A stretch of DNA of 64,000 bases from Nodosilinea sp. PGN35 (GTDB taxonomy: Bacteria; Cyanobacteriota; Cyanobacteriia; Phormidesmidales; Phormidesmidaceae), in assembly GCF_029109325.1 (NCBI RefSeq), contig NZ_JAQKQJ010000006.1, positions 1 to 64,000 of the forward strand. Direction: 5' to 3'. A program made the position numbers and the translations under genes. Each line of letters starts with the position of its first letter. Position 1 is the stretch's first letter. Below the pieces are notes generated by a model. That model made no database searches. It saw nothing but the letters and a program-made list of their open reading frames with translations, and was not told the DNA's origin. Of the stretch, positions 60,532-64,000 are shown piece after piece.

Positions 60532-61017
60532 CTACAAATCCTTGCTCTGGCTAAAGAATTCGCCCACCTTGAAACTAGCCGTGCTCTCGAGCTGAGCCAT
60601 AGTCGATCGGGTAATCAGCTTGCCCTGCTCCACCAGCACCTCACCCGTGATCGGGTGCAGCAGATCTTGATCGGCGCGGCGGCCAATCAGCGCTTCAATG
60701 TCTTGCAGCGAATTGACGTACATCCCCGGCGGTAGCTCAACCACGACGCCATTGCTGACCACCCGAGCCTGACAGGCCAGTCGCGAGTTGGGCTTGCAGG
60801 AGGTAATCACCTCAAGGGTACGCTGCTCGCGGCGGTTGATTGGGGTTAGGGCCTCCATACCCGACTGCACGTAGATGTGACAGGTGGCGCACATGCCGCG
60901 ACCGCCGCACTCCTTCAGCACATCGAGATCTTTATTCAGCAACACCGACAGCAGGTTGCCGTTGGTTTCGACGGAGGTCTCTTGGGCAATGGGCTCTAGA
61001 CGAACAGTTTTAGCCAT
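60532..61017 (-). CDS. Adrenodoxin-like 2Fe-2S protein
   Basis: A 161-residue soluble iron-sulphur electron carrier. Cysteines 37, 43 and 46 in CGGRGMCATC with Cys82 (LACQARV) form the 2Fe-2S site, with spacing close to the adrenodoxin or Fdx type. The C-terminal 70 residues (DIEALIGRRADQDLLHPITGEVLVEQGKLITRS) are an extra domain beyond the ferredoxin core. No partner reductase or oxygenase is nearby. Start ATG. Upstream neighbour is the unknown gene at 61122. Confidence 0.88.
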   Translation of the reverse strand: MAKTVRLEPIAQETSVETNGNLLSVLLNKDLDVLKECGGRGMCATCHIYVQSGMEALTPINRREQRTLEVITSCKPNSRLACQARVVSNGVVVELPPGMYVNSLQDIEALIGRRADQDLLHPITGEVLVEQGKLITRSTMAQLESTASFKVGEFFSQSKDL

Positions 61018-61121
61018 GAATGCGATGGGGGTAAAGGAATAGTAAACCGGCCTGGGACTGGGGGATGCCCTGGGAGGCTGCTCCAGGGGGGCGAGGAACC
61101 CTCGAGCGATTTCGCTGCGGG

Positions 61122-62006
61122 CTAGCCAGCCTGGGGCGAAGGCTCCAGTAAGAGCGCCTGCTCTTCGGGGGACAGCGTTTGGCCCACCGCCAGGGTTTGA
61201 AAATTGCGGATGGTTCTGCCGCCGCGCCCCAAAAAGGCTGTGACCCAGTCTTTAATCCACTGGTGTTGCTCCGGGGTGAGCGGGGTCTGGCCATCTGAGG
61301 CGGCTTTGAAGCAGCCATCCGGCAGAATTTCAAACTGCTCTAGCCAGGGATGGGCCGGGCGCGACTGCTTCCAGGTGCTGACGACGATGGTTTTACCCAG
61401 GTAATGGGTGGCCCCGTCGCTGAGGTGGTTAAGGGCCGCAATCACCTCCTGGCAGCGTGGAGTTAGGGTACCCCGTACAGCAGCCTGAGGCTCAGGCTGA
61501 GGGGCTTCGCCTCCGGGCAGATCGGCGGCGCTGGGGGAGTTGCCTAGGGTAACGCAGCCCGCCAGTAGCCGAAAGGTAGATACCGCGTTGTGGGGGGCTT
61601 CGGTGAAGGCGGCTTTGAGCTGGTCAATGGCGGTGCGATAGTCGGTCAAAGACATTTGGTCGGTGATCAGCACCAGCAAGATCAGTCCCTGGTCGAGCTT
61701 ATAGATGTAGGCAAGCCGCTGGGCAAAGCGAAAGGTGAAGGTTTCAAAGTGGGCCGGGGTGGTTTCAACGACCTGCTGAATGCCCTGGGCCAGGGCATCC
61801 TGCTGCTGCGAGTTGAGGCTGATGTCTGGCCCAAAGAAGAAGGGACGATTGCGGCCGTCAATCAGCGCCATCCCAGAGATGCCGGGTAAATTCAGGACAT
61901 TCTGGATCACCTGACGTTTCATAAATCCTTTAGGGTCTCGCTCTAAATTTTGGTGTTGAGTGTCCCGAACCAAGTAATCTAGGGATGGCAGACTTAAATT
62001 CAGCAC
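61122..62006 (-). CDS. Unknown protein, Roadblock/LC7-like N-terminal part
   Basis: A 294-residue soluble protein. Residues about 28-150 look like a small alpha/beta sensor fold with the Roadblock/LC7 style (VIQNVLNLPGISGMALIDGRNRPFFFG, FRFAQRLAYIYKLDQGLILLVLIT). The C-terminal half is an ordered domain of unknown type (LGKTIVVSTWKQSRPAHPWLEQFEI). The start is GTG at 62006; an ATG at 61922 (MKRQVIQNVL) would still keep the recognised fold. It is divergent from rbcR and precedes the 2Fe-2S gene. Confidence 0.6.
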   Translation of the reverse strand: MLNLSLPSLDYLVRDTQHQNLERDPKGFMKRQVIQNVLNLPGISGMALIDGRNRPFFFGPDISLNSQQQDALAQGIQQVVETTPAHFETFTFRFAQRLAYIYKLDQGLILLVLITDQMSLTDYRTAIDQLKAAFTEAPHNAVSTFRLLAGCVTLGNSPSAADLPGGEAPQPEPQAAVRGTLTPRCQEVIAALNHLSDGATHYLGKTIVVSTWKQSRPAHPWLEQFEILPDGCFKAASDGQTPLTPEQHQWIKDWVTAFLGRGGRTIRNFQTLAVGQTLSPEEQALLLEPSPQAG

Positions 62007-62137
62007 CGGCCTTAGGGGGCATGAGCTTGGGTCATTAGTTTACCCAGGGGCGGTGCGGCGGCACCACGGGGAGTAGCCTGTATTACTATCATGGTTTGTT
62101 GGCAGCCCAGGATTATCGTACATTAGGGTTAATGCCC

Positions 62138-63160
62138 ATGTCTGACCTTCCCTTTACCCTCGATCAGCTGCGTATTCTCAAGGCCATTGCAGCGGAGGGC
62201 AGCTTCAAACGAGCGGCAGATAGTCTGTATGTGTCTCAGCCGGCGGTCAGCTTGCAGGTGCAAAACCTAGAGCGCCAGCTCGACGTGCCGCTGTTTGATC
62301 GGGGGGGGCGACGGGCACAGCTCACCGAGGCGGGACATTTGCTGCTGAGCTACGGCGATCGCATTCTCAGTCTGTGTCAAGAGACCTGCCGCGCCATTGA
62401 AGATCTGCAAAATTTGCAGGGGGGCACTCTAATCATTGGCGCTAGTCAAACCACTGGCACGTACCTACTCCCCCGCATGATCGGCCTCTTTCGCCAAAAG
62501 TACGCCGATGTGGCGGTGCAGCTCCATGTGCACTCCACCCGTCGCACCGCCTGGAGTGTGGCCAATGGCCAGGTTGATCTGGCCATTATCGGAGGCGAGC
62601 TTCCTCCCGAACTGCAAGACTCTTTAGAAAGAGTGCCCTACGCCGAAGACGAACTCGCACTGATTATGCCCATGTATCACCCGCTGACCAGTCAGGCGGT
62701 GATTCAGCGGGAAGATCTCTACAAGCTGCACTTCATTGCCCTCGACTCACAGTCCACCATTCGCAAGGTGATTGACCAGGTGCTGACCCGCTGCGGCATT
62801 GAGACCCGCCGCCTCAAGATCGAGATGGAACTCAACTCCATTGAGGCGATTAAAACCGCTGTGCAGTCGGGCCTGGGGGTGGCCTTTGTGTCTAACTCAG
62901 CGATCGAAAAAGAATTGCAGATGGGAATGCTGCACCGAGCTAAGATCGACTCGGTAGTGGTGAACCGCACTCTGTCGGTGATTTTTAACCCCAACCGCTA
63001 TCGGTCTAAGGCCGCTGCGGCCTTTACCACCGAGATTTTGCCCCACTTTACCAACCTGCCCCTCAACATTAAACCCGTGGGTGCCGAAAAAGCTGCGGCA
63101 GACAAGAACGGTGCTAAACCCGCCAGCCCACCGCCAGAACCCCTGAACCTCAGCCCCTAG
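62138..63160 (+). CDS. rbcR: LysR-family regulator RbcR
   Basis: A LysR regulator of the RbcR/Ycf30 group that activates RuBisCO genes and senses Calvin-cycle or carbon-status ligands. The N-terminal winged helix ([40 protein letters not shown]) and substrate-binding domain (about 90-300) are complete; length is 340 residues. ATG at 62138 gives the standard [15 protein letters not shown]; the longer frame to 62096 adds nothing recognised. The tail is Pro/Ala-rich. rbcLS is not in the window. It stands alone. Confidence 0.92.
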   Translation: MSDLPFTLDQLRILKAIAAEGSFKRAADSLYVSQPAVSLQVQNLERQLDVPLFDRGGRRAQLTEAGHLLLSYGDRILSLCQETCRAIEDLQNLQGGTLIIGASQTTGTYLLPRMIGLFRQKYADVAVQLHVHSTRRTAWSVANGQVDLAIIGGELPPELQDSLERVPYAEDELALIMPMYHPLTSQAVIQREDLYKLHFIALDSQSTIRKVIDQVLTRCGIETRRLKIEMELNSIEAIKTAVQSGLGVAFVSNSAIEKELQMGMLHRAKIDSVVVNRTLSVIFNPNRYRSKAAAAFTTEILPHFTNLPLNIKPVGAEKAAADKNGAKPASPPPEPLNLSP

Positions 63161-63174
63161 AGAACAGCCGCGCC

Positions 63175-63924
63175 CTAGGCCTCGCGGCTCGCGGTTGGGC
63201 TGGCAGGAATCGCAATCAGGCCGTCTCTGTAGATATGAATCAGTTTGCGCTGGCGCAGTTTGCCCATCAGGCGGGTCACCGTCACCCGAGTGGAGCCAAT
63301 GGCGCTGCCGATCTGAGCGTGGGTGAGCGACCAGGGCAGATAATAACCCGACTCGCAGGGCTCGCCAAATTCTTCGATCAGCAGGGTGAGAAAGCCGAGC
63401 AGGCGATCGATGGTACGCCGCTGACCGAGGGTGCTCAACCAGAGCAGCTTGCGCTGGTGCTGATAGCGGAAGGCGTCGAGAACCTCTCGCCGAAAGTGGG
63501 GCCAGTTGTCGAGATCGCTCCAGTACAGCCAGATCACGGTGGTTTGATCGACATGGGCAAAACTTTGCAGCATAAAGGGCGACTGGGCGACAATCTCAAA
63601 GGGCTGACCGGCCCCGACAAACCCCAGAAATGCCTCTTCGCTCAGGCCGACCCCGGCTCCGTTGGCGGTATCGTCATCGCCGGAGTCGTCTAGATCTGAT
63701 CTGGCCAGGTCTGGGCTGGCCAGATCAGGAGCCGAGTCGGCCCCCTGGGCTGTGCCCACCAGGCGCACGGAGCCTCGCTCAACCAAGTAGAGCAGCCCCG
63801 ACCGGGCGGGGATGCGCTCGTCTTTGTTGAAGGTTCTGGCCCGATAGTGGGCGTGGGCCCAGTCGGTAATGCGTTGCCAGGTCAAAAACGGTCGGGCATT
63901 GTCGGAGCGAGGGGATGATTGCAT
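63175..63924 (-). CDS. Crp/Fnr-family regulator with acidic insert
   Basis: A 249-residue transcription factor. The cyclic-nucleotide-type beta roll (LLYLVERGSVRLVG, then PFEIVAQSPFML) is interrupted at about residues 58-93 by an acidic, repetitive insert (DLASPDLARSDLDDSGDDD). The dimer helix and Crp-type helix-turn-helix (LTHAQIGSAIGSTRVTVTRLMGKLRQRKLI) are intact. It is not NtcA. The ligand is unclear. ATG start. It is convergent with rbcR, with 14 bases between stops. Confidence 0.88.
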   Translation of the reverse strand: MQSSPRSDNARPFLTWQRITDWAHAHYRARTFNKDERIPARSGLLYLVERGSVRLVGTAQGADSAPDLASPDLARSDLDDSGDDDTANGAGVGLSEEAFLGFVGAGQPFEIVAQSPFMLQSFAHVDQTTVIWLYWSDLDNWPHFRREVLDAFRYQHQRKLLWLSTLGQRRTIDRLLGFLTLLIEEFGEPCESGYYLPWSLTHAQIGSAIGSTRVTVTRLMGKLRQRKLIHIYRDGLIAIPASPTASREA

Positions 63925-64000
63925 AGCAATAGCTGGGCTAAACGGGACAGACCGTGACCATAGGGCAAAAGATAGGGTGCGATCGCTCAGGACGAGTGGT

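Overview
The window reads as chromosome of a GC-rich cyanobacterium, probably a filamentous Leptolyngbya/Nodosilinea-type lineage (inference). The signs are a 38-residue psbI gene, a ferrochelatase with a C-terminal chlorophyll-binding-like helix, RbcR, a complex C cofactor-assembly protein (CCB type), a DesA-type desaturase, an SmtA/SmtB metallothionein pair, a DUF3769/OstA-like outer-membrane protein, and very frequent GCGATCGC (HIP1) octamers. Genes are short operons on both strands. I see no rRNA, tRNA, CRISPR array or intact insertion sequence.

Layout. 0-5.6 kb: a 5'-disrupted GGDEF-EAL gene, Fe superoxide dismutase, an FKBP isomerase, the TIGR02587/TIGR02588 membrane pair and an EamA transporter. 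5.6-10.4 kb: a DUF29 gene, endonuclease III, RseP-type site-2 protease, IspE and RsmA, separated by palindromic and G-rich repeats. 10.4-12.9 kb: a visibly AT-richer stretch with a LysE exporter, a membrane-anchored cold-shock-domain protein and a small secreted protein. 12.9-19.2 kb, all minus strand: a CapA-like protein, a small membrane protein with a divergent ammonium transporter, and a DUF1989-GcvT fusion overlapping a gene of unknown function. 19.3-28.2 kb: second DUF29 gene, cell-wall amidase, DesA, YHS lipoprotein, an HpxO-like urate hydroxylase and a TPR protein with a degenerate kinase domain. 28.4-39 kb: DCC protein, a repeat-containing secreted protein, a large GAF protein, Ffh, a GH38 alpha-mannosidase interrupted by repeat DNA, and psbI. 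39-50.3 kb: DUF3769 protein, conserved unknowns, PEP-CTERM protein, ProA, SmtB/SmtA with paired operators, a CCB protein, a MarR/membrane-protein pair with a large inverted-repeat operator, an rRNA methyltransferase and infC with an ATT start. 50.3-56 kb: a three-gene phosphorelay. 56-64 kb: tyrosine recombinase, HemH, DUF4126 protein, HrcA, a 2Fe-2S protein, an unknown gene, RbcR and a Crp/Fnr-type regulator.

How the genes work together. Most are household functions: translation and protein targeting (IF-3, Ffh, RsmA, RlmL-type), isoprenoid and haem synthesis, envelope building (RseP, amidase, DUF3769), stress defence (SOD, metallothionein, HrcA) and photosynthesis (PsbI, CCB, RbcR). Less-described material includes the DUF1989-GcvT/Amt neighbourhood, the isolated hpxO with a dyad operator, the MarR operator unit, the membrane-tethered cold-shock protein, the pseudokinase-TPR receptor, and a family of intergenic repeats, one of which appears to have entered the mannosidase coding sequence. 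All functional assignments come from reading motifs by eye; no database search was run.
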